From assembly GCA_030141605.1 (NCBI GenBank), contig JAQGDQ010000035.1, positions 819,501 through 883,500 of the forward strand: a stretch of 64,000 nt of DNA. Reading direction: 5' to 3'. The first letter of the stretch is position 1. Each line of letters begins with the position of its first letter. Below are positions 10,731 through 22,480 of this stretch, in pieces. Below the pieces are notes generated by a model. It was not told where the DNA came from and ran no database searches. It worked only from the letters and a program-made list of their open reading frames with translations. The stretch comes from Tubiluchus corallicola (lineage: Eukaryota; Priapulida; Priapulimorpha; Priapulimorphida; Tubiluchidae). The translations under genes and the position numbers were made by a program.

Positions 10731-11298
10731 ACTGACGCAATATGTGGGATTTAAAGGTCATATTCTAAACAAAAACATCCAGATGAGTAGCGATTTCGGT
10801 CAAGCCACTCGCCCAAAAGAAACCCTTATTCTAATATTTTATCATGTAGTAGTACTTAAACAGTTATCAGGCATTTTGCTGTGGATTAAAACTTTATATG
10901 CTCTGAAAATTGTTTGACCCAAAGATATAATAATATTTTTGTATAGCTACAATCAGAAAGATTTAAACAGATGCATTTGTGATATTTCCGAGTAAACTGC
11001 AAACGTTGGACAACTACGTCACAATTTTTATGTATGTTCACTGGGGGGGGGGATTAGTTTGGCGGGCAGAAAATTAAGAGTGATTATCATCAGCTGCTTT
11101 TTTACTTTTAACCAAGACTTTTTGTATGCGTATATCGTGCGGAAACGTTTAGGCTTTTATTTGCATATTAGACCGGAGCAGAGTAGAATATGCTTCAAGT
11201 CAGATCATACAGTCAACAAAAGCTATGAAGCTACTAGCAAAAAAAGTTACTCGACATTTGCCTTTTCCTTTAATGTCTTCTTCCAATATTCCACATAC

Positions 11299-11881
11299 GA
11301 TATAAAACTAACAGAAATAAAATAATAACAGGCACTTCTTCATAATGTGGCCAGCAATCTGAACTGTCGTATGATGTTTTGTCGAGTATCCTAGTTAATG
11401 TAAAAATAGCAACGTTGTAAAGCAGGATGAGAAATACAGGCAGGATGGCTAAGTTTCTGTGACTTCTTTCTGCAAGTGCTGTTGGATGCAACCAGACTAA
11501 TACTCTCTCTGTAGCAAGCAGGAGTAAGTAGCAAGCCAATGGATATGTTGTGAAGGCTAAAAAGTACACAGAAAATATACACCAGTTGTAAATGTTTAGT
11601 AGCACCCACATGATTGCAGCATTTAGAGTAGATGTGATGCTGAGTGAAACATAAAAGGTACTCAACGTCCACCAGTTAAGCCATATACGTCTAATAGTTT
11701 CTCCGCTTTGCTTTAAATGCCGTACTAAAATGATGGCAATTATTGTACTGTTAATTACAAATACGATGGACTTGCTAATGGCATGAACACGTAGAGCGAC
11801 TGACAGGTACGACATATCAGAGCAAAGTGACGTGCTGAGGAAATCTTGGGTGTCGTTTCCTTGTCTCGTCAATGACGTCAT
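11299..11881 (-). CDS. Class-A-like GPCR, first coding exon (TM1-TM5)
   Basis: Reading from ATG at 11881, 194 residues are open to a GTATGT donor at 11298 in phase 1. The predicted layout is a 33-residue N-terminus; TM1 about 34-54 with an asparagine in VFVINSTII; TM2 about 68-95; TM3 about 101-127; TM4 about 143-164; and the start of TM5 at about 183. Cys101 at the head of TM3 and Cys176 in the second extracellular loop would form the standard disulfide. ERV at 125-127 stands where DRY usually is. The usual TM2 aspartate is not evident. TM6 and TM7 must lie on downstream exons (below 11290), which I could not find. The protein is probably a divergent sensory or peptide receptor; ligand unknown. 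Confidence 0.65.
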
Positions 11882-11901
11882 CCTTCGTCCAGATGTAGCA
11901 T
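11878..11901 (-). promoter_or_regulatory. Upstream ORF overlapping the GPCR start
   Basis: A seven-codon upstream ORF starts at ATG 11901. Its TGA (11880-11878) overlaps the main ATG as ATGA. Such an overlap can allow termination-reinitiation and would lower translation of the receptor. It assumes that the transcript begins upstream of 11901. Confidence 0.4.
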
Positions 11902-12476
11902 TGTTACCAATTCGTTGTGATCATATGTTTTCTAGATTTTACACTAAAATTTGAAAACAGAAAAATAGTTATTCAGCTTCTAAGAAATTTCAGTACACCT
12001 GGTATTTCTAGCGTGAATTTGCTATTGCCAAATTGGGCTTACCCAACTGCAAACATTAGTTAGTTGAATTTAAAAGTATCAACGTAGTAACATTCTAATC
12101 AACTGCCAAATTAGTCGTGAACACTCATGGTTTGGTGTTTAATGAATAGCTTGCTGTTGATCAAACGTGTCTTGAACTTATAATTATTACAACTATATAT
12201 TTTGAATGGGGGAAGGGTTTTTATACTTTATATATATTAACTTTAAAGTTTAGTATCCCACTTTGAGCTGTTGGGCGAAATGCCATTATAACGTGCTTTA
12301 AGGGGAAATCACATTTTTTTCAAAGCCGGCTACAAATTCAAAACGACCTTATTTCTCGTTACCCACATCTTTATTACACTTTCATCAGCTTGTGACTTTG
12401 CACTAATAATATGACAGAGAAAAATACGATAAAAGTTATAATCTGTAGGTCTACTAGTGAATGAGTTAGTGAGGGA
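11902..12476. other. Region upstream of the GPCR, nothing recognised
   Basis: AT-rich, no coding frame, no clear promoter motif. Confidence 0.5.
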
Positions 12477-12489
12477 GGGAGGGAGGCAT

Positions 12490-12559
<70 letters not shown>
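12490..12559. repeat. GA microsatellite
   Basis: A (GA)n run that is nearly pure from about 12500 to 12558. The Leu/Ser ORF read on the minus strand is an artefact. Confidence 0.97.
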
Positions 12560-12560
<1 letters not shown>

Positions 12561-12659
12561 ATTTGTTTAAGTCCTGTTGTTTGCTAATTATTAACGCTTG
12601 ATTGCTTGTGCAAGAACTTACCACATGTAATAACTACATTAATATAATAATAGTCATTA

Positions 12660-13100
12660 GTACACAACATTAAGAACGCGTCCGCGAGAAGACCATGCAA
12701 AATCGAAAAACTCCGGCACAAGGCTAGGTAACCGATTCGGACCAAAGTTCGGGTATGAGGTCCACTAGTCACTAGCATTCACTATGTGAATCCGTTTGGT
12801 CCAACTCCTCGTAGTAGCAGAGGTACGGCATAGGCCGATTTTCATGAAAAAATGCCTATTTTTCTCTATTTTTTTACTCATATTTGAAGGATTAACCATG
12901 CAACAACCACTGAGTTTGAACAGATCTGACTCTGCACAGTATTGGGTCTTTTTATCTTCTCCAAAATGACTTTTCGACTTTTGTCCCAAACCCCCCTCTT
13001 TCGGCTCTACTGGGGGTCTTTAAGCTCGCATTACGTACAAGATGCAAATACTCCGTCATTTCAAAGTCTTATATGTCACCCACTGCGGGGGCGGGAACAA
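12660..13100. repeat. Dispersed repeat, partly inverted copy at 15395-15440
   Basis: The segment 12668-12700 (ttaagaacgcgtccgcgaga followed by agaccatgc) matches the reverse complement of 15399-15431. The 13068-13090 'tatgtcacccactgcggggg' resembles 15383-15400. The family is not classified. Confidence 0.5.
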
Positions 13101-15040
13101 AAATATCGATATGTATGTGAATAGAGCATCCCATCCCACTATGGTGCAGTGACAATTTCGATGGAGCGAATTTCCACCGTATTGTAAATGACCCTTGAAA
13201 GAGGCTTATATCAGGGTGCAAATATATGTAACAACGTTCATCAAAAAGCTTCGTGTATGTTACATGAGTTGTCAAATCTTGTCAAAATACCTCAAAACGT
13301 CATAAATATTCATCTTTGGCAACTAGGGGCCTGGACAGCACATTGCTTAAACTACCGGCAGGACTGGACTCTAGCATTCAAGATGGCAGCCACTGCTGAA
13401 CTAAATGTTCGTTTTCTGGGCTGTTTACCAGCGTTAAATGCGGTATTCTGACTAGTTATCCGCACGAAACGAGTATTGTGAATCTATTAACCTGTACTAA
13501 AGACACTAGACCACATTTAGAGCGCTTCCATCTTCAAACAAATGAAATATCTACGGAATGGAAATTGCTTCTTGCAAGGACTGGAAAATGTTTTATGTAC
13601 TGTTTATTTTCTATGCTTTGTAAATGTTATGTACAGGTTATTACCTAGTTATTACTCATTGTCTTATATAGGCGTACAAGCCAGGACACAGAGAAAATTG
13701 CCCTAAATCTGAGCGAATGCCCAAAATGTATGGGACAGACTCCCCCCAAAATATCATTTGTCCGGTGATTTTTTGACTGGAAAACATCGAAAATTTTTGT
13801 CCATTGGCGCAATCATTCAATCACACTATTAATATTTTTTGTCAGAAGTATCGATTTTGTGCCACAAATAAATTTTGGGCGAAGAAAAATTTTCTGAGCT
13901 AAATGTCACCGCCACCCCCCTAGAAGCGGCCCATACGCTTATATTGTCTCATGTTTAGACTGTAAGATTTTCGCTTTATCACTTTCCCCATGATATGTTT
14001 GTCTATATTTCTGTATCTATCTTCTAGGGATAATCTACCTGCATCGATAATTCTTTCTCTATTATTTAGATATTATGGTTTTGATTACTTGTACTACTCT
14101 TCAGTGATAGGATTATGCTGCTACAATAGGAACAGTATTTTGGACTTAAAGAAATTAATTCTGACTGAGTTTTGTAGTTTTTCATTTTTGTACTGATATT
14201 CATAATCTTCTATGTATAGCCATGAAGCTTATTCATGTAAAATGTATAAAAAATGAACGATAAAAATGAACGGATTTCTATTTTATATGTATATACCAAG
14301 CGTTGTCAGATTCTTTCGCTAGCAATGACACTCAATCTTAACAATCGGTACTTCTTTTCTATTAGAGGGCTTATTGTTTAGTCTTTCCTGGTATCCACTA
14401 GCGATTCAGTGTGTAGAGAATGCCCTGAATCAGAGTCGGACTCGGTACTAGGGGCATGCATGATGTCCTGTCCAGAAATCCATCAGAAGAGGCAATTATT
14501 CATATTTGTAGTCATATGAAAATTCTGACATAACTAAACCAATTTAAGATGAAATTCGCAAATTTCTAGCAATTTCCATGGCAAAGGAATCTATTGCTAC
14601 TAGGAAATGAGAGAACTAGTCACAGAAAATTCAGGTTAAACGTGGCTAAATGTCTACTGTCATATACGACCTGAGCCAAGTATGTCTACTTTTTACACAT
14701 GGATGGAATTACTATGGAAAGCAAAAAAGTGTGTTGATATGGCAGTTTTTTCTAACAGTGCCCCTTTATATAATGTCATGCATGATATTATCTCAGCTCG
14801 TGCGTTTTCATGAAATTTAGAATACATATTTGTCACTTATAATGCAGCATATATATAGAAAAAATATTGAAAAACTACAAAAAAGGGGAATTTTGCTGAT
14901 TTTTGTGAAATTTTAAAGTGCCAGTACTAAATAATGAAACAGGCTCCAGCGAATTTTCTTTTTTATATTATTAGTGAGGATGATGGTTAACACATACATG
15001 AAAACCAGAAGTTGTGTAGCCCCGCAGTGGGCGAGTTATG
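13101..15040. other. Repeat-like intergenic DNA, no gene recognised
   Basis: Contains an 'aagatggcagcc' motif (13380) and C-rich strings (13741, 13910), consistent with old repeats. Short ORFs at 13188-13451 and 13990-14196 lack any recognisable domain. Confidence 0.4.
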
Positions 15041-15049
15041 AGTCTTGCA

Positions 15050-15440
15050 ACTTAACCTCTCCCTGGACTCTTAACAAAGAGCCGAATTTGAAAAATGCCG
15101 TTCTCTGATACTATTAATAGTATGTCAGAAAAAGTTAGGATATCAGAAGACAATGTCTGGGTCTATGTACCAGCCAACTTACATCGACCCATCTATAATA
15201 GTTTATACAGGAGAAAAAGTTAAAATAACCCCTCAAAATAGCGATTTTTTGCCTCGTTTGAGGTCAATTTCTTGATGTGGTCATTTCTCTGCCAATAGTA
15301 GCTCGATCAATTTGATATCTTGGTTACATGGTTTTGGGGGGTCGACCTTCATGTTAGAAAAAAATGATATAAATTCGTCACCCGTCATGTGCCACCCCCT
15401 GCATGGTGCTCTCGCGGACTCGTTCTTAATCATTAACCCA
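15050..15440. repeat. Unclassified repeat
   Basis: Its right end carries the inverted counterpart of 12668-12700. The remainder shows no coding frame. 15441-15739 holds nothing recognisable. Confidence 0.4.
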
Positions 15441-15744
15441 TTCACAACTCCTTCCTTAGCATGTTACTACACAAAATCAAAGATTATCGACATATCTACA
15501 TTATCAAAATACTTATCAGCTATTCTTGTTACAAATACAGAAGATCAATCTTACAAAATGAAGTAGGTCTACCAAACCAAAATATAACTGTAAGACACGT
15601 GACTGTAAAAGAAAAATCTAAAATGTTCAGAAAGTAGAAAACACTAATATCAACAATCTATTTAAGTGTTCTTTTTTCAACAGTCAATTTTCTATATAAG
15701 AATACTACTCAAGACTTTGACCTAACACAAGCAGCACTTTCAAA

Positions 15745-16640
15745 GCCCCATTTTAGATTCTATAAGAAGCATCTGCAATGACGTTGTCTTCGCCTTTAAT
15801 GCGCTTAATATTCAGGTCACATACTAGCAAGAACAAACGACCGCCCAACAACCCTCTATTTTTGTTTTCAAGATTGGTCTGAAATGTTACAGGATTGATT
15901 TGTGTACACAGTCAACGGACCTACACTGCTAATAAAAACTTCAAGATGTTCCAAAGCTGAAATCAGTTCGAAAACTACTTTCTCGATAGCTGAATAGTTT
16001 TGTTTCTGTTTTGAGTTTTTTCGAAAACTAACACACTAGGAAACTAAAATTACTCAGGCTCCTACATCGCTGGCATGTACAACCAGTTTAAAGGATTGAT
16101 CAAAGTCTGGAGCTTTTAATGCGGAGTGTTTTATAAAAGCCTGTTTAAATTTTGAAATGCTTAGTCTTCGGTTTCACTCATTTATACGAAACATTTTCTT
16201 TAACAAGCTAGTGAGCAGCCACTTTTGTAAAATTTTTACAAACTTTTCTGTAATAGCCAGTCATCCCAGAGAATGCATCAGAGTTCTTTTATTCTGTGGC
16301 AGAGGAAAATTTACAATAATTTCTACTTTGGCTTCTACAATAGCTGCTATTTTGTACTGAATTTAAGACTCTGTGATCGTAGCCTTGGCAGAATTATCTT
16401 TCTATGGGTGCTGCTTAATAGGTGTGTCATCACCAACATCTACATCATGACATATACTGTTGAGTTTGTCATTCAACTGTTTTAGGCTTTAATGTGAGAG
16501 TTTGGTAACTCCTTAAGGGTAGATCGCTCTTTGTCTTTTCTATCTAACCGATACCTGTTCACTTCAATCATAAAGCTTCGTTGGCACTTACAGAACGTTA
16601 ACAGCTTGATGGTTTCAAAGTTTGTTCATTTATTTTAATA
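15745..16640 (-). mobile_element. Decayed Ty3/gypsy pol fragment (RT end plus RNase H)
   Basis: Read on the minus strand across several frame changes, the pieces appear in gypsy order: DDTPIKQHP near 16425; a jump to QNKRTL(M)H near 16290 and GYYRK near 16255; KAPDFDQSFKLVV near 16090; YFSKKL near 16025; a YSTIEKE-like segment; VYTN near 15920; and finally IKGEDNVIADASYRI near 15760. The palm of the reverse transcriptase, including the catalytic aspartates, is missing between the first two pieces. The style resembles Mag/SURL-type elements, judged from memory of that family. No LTRs were found. Confidence 0.7.
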
Positions 16641-16724
16641 ATTATATTAAGGTAGTAAAGCATTATGGTCGGGTCTCATGCCACTTTTTTAAAGCTGGTT
16701 TAATGTCTCACAGTCGTTTGGTTT

Positions 16725-16800
16725 GCTAGCCTATTTCCAGAATGCGGCGTTCGAACCAAGGCCTCTCTTCCACTGATAGCTCTGTTTCAAACCGTCCAGG
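16725..16800 (+). repeat. tRNA-like B-box segment
   Basis: A strong B box (GGCGTTCGAACCAAGG at about 16747) follows a possible A-box region (TTTGGTTTGCTAGCC). The flanks are degenerate; possibly a SINE head. Confidence 0.3.
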
Positions 16801-17234
16801 GGTTATCGCAACTACCCTGGCAACGAGAACTCGACGACAGAACAATATAATTTTAAATGATATCAGTACGGTTGGGCAGATTAGGAAGTAATTGTTTGTA
16901 CTTCATTCATTAGAAGTATTTTTAAACATTTAATTTAAAGTTCTCCAAGTGCTTTAGTTTTTCATCTATCTTGGCCAATATTTCAGAGTTACTTAACTTC
17001 AATGATACAATGTAAACATTTTAACACAACAAAGCTATGCTTTTTTACGTTGGTTAGGAATTTTGATTACATAACGGAAGTCCCAAACTTTCTTAGCCAG
17101 CAGTAAGTTGCCCTGAATAGCTTTTTGCCTACACGTTTTTTGTTATGCCAGGTCACAAATATTGGTAATACGTTTTCAGAGTCATTTACATACACCCACA
17201 AAAATATAATTAAAGCATTTAGAAAAACAAAGAT

Positions 17235-17330
17235 ATTGTTGTGGAGCAGCCAAGAGGTCCAGCGTTCAAATCTAGATCAGTCAAATCATGCTGCAGACAA
17301 ATGTTGTGGTTGAGAATGCAGACCCAGAAA
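17235..17330 (+). repeat. tRNA-like SINE head candidate
   Basis: GTGGAGCAGCCAAGAGGTCC followed by a B box (CAGCGTTCAAATCTAG). No complete cloverleaf is visible. Confidence 0.3.
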
Positions 17331-17534
17331 TGTGAAAATTCAAACAGAAAATTAAGGCGAAATCTAACCAGAATCTTTTCCTGCGTACCTCATGCTATCG
17401 TAATTACGGAACAGATGCTAATACGCACCTGCCCGTTAGTTCACTTAAATGCAATGGCTTTGTACAGACGAGTACCATTACAATGATGAGGGATGTTTCG
17501 AAAAAATGGCATTTCACCCCAGTAACAATATTTA

Positions 17535-17965
17535 ATGTTTGACATATTGATGTATAATAACTCATACAATATTAATGACCATATTTGTGCCTCTGACAAC
17601 AAAGCTGATTTTAATAATTTCAGCATTGTTACCAAAGCTACAAATAACTGTTACTTAATAACAAAAGATAGTTTATCTATGTACCCTAATAAGTCTTCTC
17701 TTAATGCACAAAGCAGTTCAATTCCTTCGACTTTACTTTAAAATAATAAGCTATTTGTTACTGTATCAATTTCTTTTCTTCGGGTTTGTTTAATCACTAC
17801 CTATTTGACTTTTGTTAAGTAATTAATTAGTGCAAAATAGGCTTTGTAAACTGGTTGTATGTTTGTAAATTTAGCACTGATGATGACAGTAGCAGCCTGT
17901 CGAAACGTTTGGCATGATTTTAACTTTTTAATGTAAAAATCTTAATAAAGTAGTGTTGTTTTTAA
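17535..17965 (+). mobile_element. Penelope-like element 3' end with GIY-YIG tail
   Basis: The open frame ending at 17741 contains ADFNNFSIVTKATNN, then KDSLSMYPNKSSLNAQSS. From memory this matches the end of the GIY-YIG-linked RT proteins of Penelope-like elements (pattern DFxNFxI, ESLxI, PxLN). Downstream is about 130 bases of AT-rich UTR, then a hammerhead-like core at 17877-17906 and AATAAA near 17943. The coding part lacks the RT and most of the endonuclease, so it is a 5'-truncated copy. The match of both the protein tail and the ribozyme-like motif, in the expected order, makes this assignment reasonable. Confidence 0.6.
17870..17915 (+). ncRNA. Hammerhead ribozyme-like core
   Basis: CTGATGA at 17877-17883; a 5-bp helix II of GACAG (17885-17889) with CTGTC (17897-17901) around a TAGCAGC loop; then GAAAC at 17902-17906. 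There is one extra U before helix II compared with the textbook core. Helices I and III were not established by eye; short helix III is usual in Penelope-encoded hammerheads. Cleavage activity is therefore possible but unproven. Confidence 0.45.
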
Positions 17966-18440
17966 CTAAATAAATATTTTTAAGTGCTTGTGACAAAAAA
18001 ATCAAATATATGCTTTAAGTTATGACAAAATGTTTAACCGTGTTAAAATTGTTACAATGAAAATGTTTTATGTAGTTTTGTCATGCTATTTAATCGAAAA
18101 GACAGTTTCCTTCAATATAAATTAGTCTGACTTAGTATGTAACTTTCTACATTGTACTTAACAGTCAATACAACGTTAACGTTCAAAAATTTTGCAAAAA
18201 ATTACAAATTCTTTAGTTAGGCTTAATGTTATATACCAATTTTTAAGGGCCAACGTGTAATGTTCTGTAACTTGTCGTAAGAATTTAGCGGCAACGTGCG
18301 TCAGAGTGTAAGGGAGTTGAATGACAGAATGAGGCAAGGAAGTGGTCATGTTAGTTCCCATTAAAATTATGATTCGGTAATTGTGATTTCGTAGTCATAA
18401 AAAACACGTCAAGACATTTAAAATTAATCTAGGCTCTGAC

Positions 18441-18722
18441 ATGGAAAGTGGCATTTGCATTGGCACAATAATACAGAACTGTATAAAAATACAAAAGCCT
18501 GTTCGGGGATCTGAAATGGATTACTTTCCATTATTAGTAACTGTGCAAAAGAAAAGTGTATTAAGAAAGGCGTTAGTTGAACATTTGAGAAACGAACTGC
18601 AAAAAGCAGTTTCACAAGGTTTTTCTGTATTTACAATTGTTTCTAATGTGTGTTTATTAGTTTTACTGTTAAGATTACTGTTTTGTAAGAATTTTAAAGA
18701 TGTTAGAGGTAACAATTTATAA
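18441..18722 (+). CDS. Small candidate ORF with C-terminal membrane segment
   Basis: Begins at an ATG with G at +4 and a purine at -3. It encodes 93 residues: a polar N-terminal half, a likely amphipathic helix (ALVEHLRNELQKAVSQ) and one strong hydrophobic segment near the C-terminus (SNVCLLVLLLRLLF). This would suit a tail-anchored protein. No homologue is recognised, and an antisense open frame (18521-18877, preceded by a good acceptor at 18862-18865) overlaps it. At most one of the two is real. Confidence 0.22.
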   Translation: MESGICIGTIIQNCIKIQKPVRGSEMDYFPLLVTVQKKSVLRKALVEHLRNELQKAVSQGFSVFTIVSNVCLLVLLLRLLFCKNFKDVRGNNL

Positions 18723-20028
18723 GGCTTTATCCACCACGTAAACACTGCTAATAAAATTATCTGCTGGCGCTTGCTAACGCAGCTAAAGCGTTTATTTGCC
18801 AAACGATACAGCATATAGAGTCTGTTGGTAATTGCACGTATTGACATTTTCTGCAGAAAATGGAAAATTTGATGCATTTTGTTTGAAGCACAAGCGCACG
18901 CGCGTACACCGGCATATATGCTCTTCTATACAACCTTCACCGCATGTAAATTGAAATATCTTCTCTTCTTTTCATTGTTAAACCAAAGTGAAAATGTCTG
19001 AAGCACGTTAATTTTTAAGAATTTGCTTAATTTGTTAGTATATATTCCACGACATAACATGTTTTCGAAATATATATATAGGAAAGCCAACTAGACCAAT
19101 TTTAGGCAGCAAAGCTCAAGTCAAATAATAAGACTAGCAAATTATGAGTAAAAATTTGTATACTTGAATTTACTTACGTATAATGTGAAGTATATACATC
19201 CATGGCTGCCCATACGGAATAACCAAACTAGTCAGACTAGTGAAAATATAATCGTAACCTACAGAGCTTGCGGGATCAAGTTACGTTTTGTATGGCTTCA
19301 CGTGTTTTGGTGATGAATGCAGCATGGCTTCGCTGAGTAGTGGAACCATGCGCTAAAGTTAACATTTACTCTGGATCGTGAGTACAGCAAAACAGATCAA
19401 AATGTTACTCGCGTTAATTCCATTAAATTACGTAATATTAATACCGTTAATTACGTCACATAAATTTGAAACTTGCTAAACTATTACGCGTTATAATTAT
19501 AATAGCCAATCAAAATGAAAATAAAATTAATAATGATCTCCAATTCTCAATTATTTCTTATACAAAAATAATTTTGTAGATAATCGCTGGAATTTCTGTT
19601 AGACAGGTGGTTAGTCTAGGTATAATTTATTTATTCCGTTCACATTTCTCTAATATTGCCATATGTTACCTAATGAACTGGTTACTTGCAGGCTCTATTA
19701 CTTGTGTGCTATAGATTTCAGGACATTTTGCTTGACTAAGTCCATCGCTCGATAAATTATTGTAGGCTGCATCAGTGCTTCAATTATTCTAGGCTGCTTT
19801 TTCTGCAGACAAGAAGCTAAGTCAGAAGCTGAGGTACACCCTGATGTACCTTTGATTATTGCTTGACCCAAAATGATGTGCGATAATTTTCTCTGATATT
19901 TTTGCGCATTTTTGACAAGAACATCTATGTTACTAGAGCGCAAAATAATGTTACTATTCTGAGCATTGATTTTACAGGGAGTGTAATTAGGCAGTTGGAG
20001 GCAGAGCCCTATATTTTCTCCCACTTAC
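18723..20028. other. Stretch with one unexplained ORF
   Basis: A minus-strand open frame of 108 codons (19698-20024) has an unbiased composition and contains LSHIILGQAIIKGTSG. No family is recognised. Its upstream end abuts a GTAAGT donor at 20028, so it would lie inside an intron if the exon at 20029-20074 is real. Confidence 0.3.
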
Positions 20029-20074
20029 GATTATGTGAAATATCTACTGTTTCACCCCCAATGATTGTTGCCAT
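20029..20074 (-). CDS. Weak candidate first coding exon
   Basis: ATG at 20074 (context AGGCATGG) starts MATIIGGETVDISHN, then C|GTAAGT, a perfect donor in phase 1. I could not find a partner exon with a matching acceptor on the minus strand below it, so this rests on start context and donor alone. Confidence 0.22.
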
Positions 20075-20554
20075 GCCTTAATATCGAGCCATAAAGAGGT
20101 TGCTTCCATTCTTCCGTTCAAGAAAATTCATCGCCAAAGAATCTGCTTTAGCACTCGAGAACACTTCTTGGTTGTGTTTGATTAGGCCTAATAACAAATT
20201 GCTGTTCCCGATTTGAACTACTCATACTCATAGAACTACGTCTTTTATGCAAGTTTTTTATACTTGTAGAACAACAAGCCTATTTCTTCAGAAAGATATC
20301 TGCATAACATTTTACAGGTATCTACATAACTTCATAAGTAGGTTGATTCTATTGCGTGAGCCGACCGCCATCGCTTACAATGAGTCTGTAACTTAGAAGG
20401 TGCCCTTTCTAAGCTGATTGAGTAGTTCCTCGCCTGACTCAACTCCATGCATTTCTTTCAACTCAGAAACTGCTATATGCCAGTCAGACTGAGGTTGGTG
20501 CACCATCTTCAAAATGCACTTTTACGGTTTCTAAAGTCAGTTAGACTATATCTT

Positions 20555-20900
20555 TTAGGGATCGGGGGAGGGGGGCTGGCGTCTTTGTTGACGGTTTTTC
20601 GCGAGACATAAATCAACAGAGCATATTGTGTAAGACTTAAATGTGCCGCGAATGGAGAATCCACTGGTTTCTAAAATATTCCGAGCTGCCGAGGAGTTAT
20701 TGAGGAAAGACATCGCCCACTTTGTACATATTGGTTTACTTAGCGCCCAGCACACTTCAACAACCGTTGGCAACACAAATACAAAACCAGTAGCATCGTT
20801 TGTGCCAACAGTACGTTGCAGTTCGCAATATAGCCACTTAATCAAATATATAAAAATTGCCCAGGATAGTGACAGAAACGTTTCCAATAAAAGCGAATAC
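20555..20900 (-). CDS. Unrecognised ORF, possible exon
   Basis: Minus-strand open frame of about 115 codons following a possible TTTTAG acceptor near 20903. It has an N-terminal hydrophobic stretch (SLSWAIFIYLIKWLY) and a mixed C-terminal part ending in a proline-rich tail. No ATG is appropriately placed at its start, so it could only be an internal or terminal exon. No domain recognised. Confidence 0.2.
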
Positions 20901-20906
20901 CACTAA

Positions 20907-21640
20907 AACAGTTTACAAAATTCAGCGCAAATGCACAAGTCGATTAACTTGACTGTTTGCAGCACAGATAGAGAATTGACAAGTGACTCTCAGGCAACTG
21001 TGTGAAAGCTGGCTAGAAAATGAAAAGTTAGTGCTCTGCCACAGATGGCGCCATACACCTGAATTTTATAAGTAAATTAACAAAAAGAAAACTGCGGCTA
21101 AGTCTGGCACACCCGGCTTCTAATGAACGCTTATCAAGTGATCATTATAATAATCTGTTAATTGAACATATTCCGTTAACAGAAGTGTAACTGGGATGAA
21201 TGGGCAAACTAACGAAACTTACAACAATTAATACAATTACAGTTTTGTAGTTCGCAGATCATTATTACATAAACTCTGAACAGTAACAAATTTGAACAAT
21301 CATAAATTCAACTACTCCAATTAAGCAGTTTCATTAAAACAAGTCAAACATGTTACAGTCTAGTACTATACAAACTAAAGTATTACACAAAACCATTTAG
21401 TCAAATAATAAATTTACTAGCAAAGACTCCGCAAAAAATTTTGAGTATAAATACACTTATAATCAATAATACGCGAACATCCTACCTAGTCCTTATTTAT
21501 AACGCAAAGCCAGTAGCAGCTTTTACTGAATTAAAGTTATAAGGTTATAAGCAGAGTATAATGGATGACGCCAGAACAATGGCTTTGCGTCAGCAGTTTT
21601 CCAAGGGAAAATGGCCAAAAATGGAACATATAATTAACTT
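20907..21640. other. Intergenic, nothing recognised
   Basis: AT-rich; no element ends, no coding frame. Confidence 0.5.
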
Positions 21641-21654
21641 CGCGGCTATTTTTG

Positions 21655-21976
21655 GAGGTTTTTCGCCCCCCCTCCCCTTCCTCTCGTTAGGCCCGATTCG
21701 AAAAATAAACCCCAAATGGCATGACATTAGATGGAGACATTTCGTTTGACATATAGATCGCCAAGCGACGGAACCATTTTCGGCGATCTATACATCAAAC
21801 GAAAGGTCAGACAGATTTGCCATTGGAGTTTTATTTTTCGAATCGGGCCCACTTGGAAGAGCGGGATTTTTGACTGTTTTTTGCAAAAAAATTGCAAAAC
21901 TTATACCTTTTATTTCTAGAGAACGGGTATGCGTCGGGGTGGCGTCAGTAATGGTTGAATAGCCCATTCGACAGTT
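21655..21976. mobile_element. Foldback (hairpin) element, copy 1
   Basis: An inverted repeat pairs 21690-21762 with 21782-21850: GGCCCGATTCGAAAAATAAA pairs with the complementary TTTATTTTTCGAATCGGGCC, and TTCGTTTGACATATAGATCG with CGATCTATACATCAAACGAA. About 20 bases lie between the arms. The right flank to 21976 is shared with the copy at 22740. No transposase is present; classed as a foldback or MITE-like element of unknown superfamily. Confidence 0.75.
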
Positions 21977-22204
21977 CAGCTGTTCCAGGCATAGTCTTCA
22001 CCCATCGTTCTACAGTGGTATAGAATATAGACTGTACATATTAAGTTCTGTTAGCCTATTATCATCTGAGAAGCAGCAAACAAAGCTATGTAGATTGTCC
22101 GCGCATTACTGATCATTGGTAGGCATTTATTATAGCTCACAGTTTCGACCTTGTACATAATGTTTTGAATGGTTTCGTTGTGATGCTGTGCTGTAGGTGT
22201 CGTT

Positions 22205-22420
22205 ATCATTGTCATCATCATCATCATAGTCATCAACATAATTATCACCATGTGATGTGGTGGGTGTGCAGTGGATAGTGTGGTGTTGGTGGATTGGTGT
22301 GGCGTGGTTTGGTCTGGGTGGTTGGTGTGGTATTGATGGTGCGGTGTGGGTGATGTGGTATGGATAATGTGGGTTGGCGTGGTGTGGTGTGGGTTGTTGT
22401 CCCGAGTTTATGCGCAAAAT
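22205..22420. repeat. GT/GTGG-rich low-complexity tract
   Basis: A short ATC run is followed by about 170 bases built from TGGTGTGG-like words. ORFs read from it are low-complexity. Confidence 0.8.
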
Positions 22421-22480
22421 TTTTTTGCGGGGTTAGCTACTCGTATATATTAATTTCGGTGGTATATATATACGAAACAA

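Noticed and set aside
12374-12562. Leu/Ser repeat ORF
   Set aside because: Translation of the (GA)n microsatellite.
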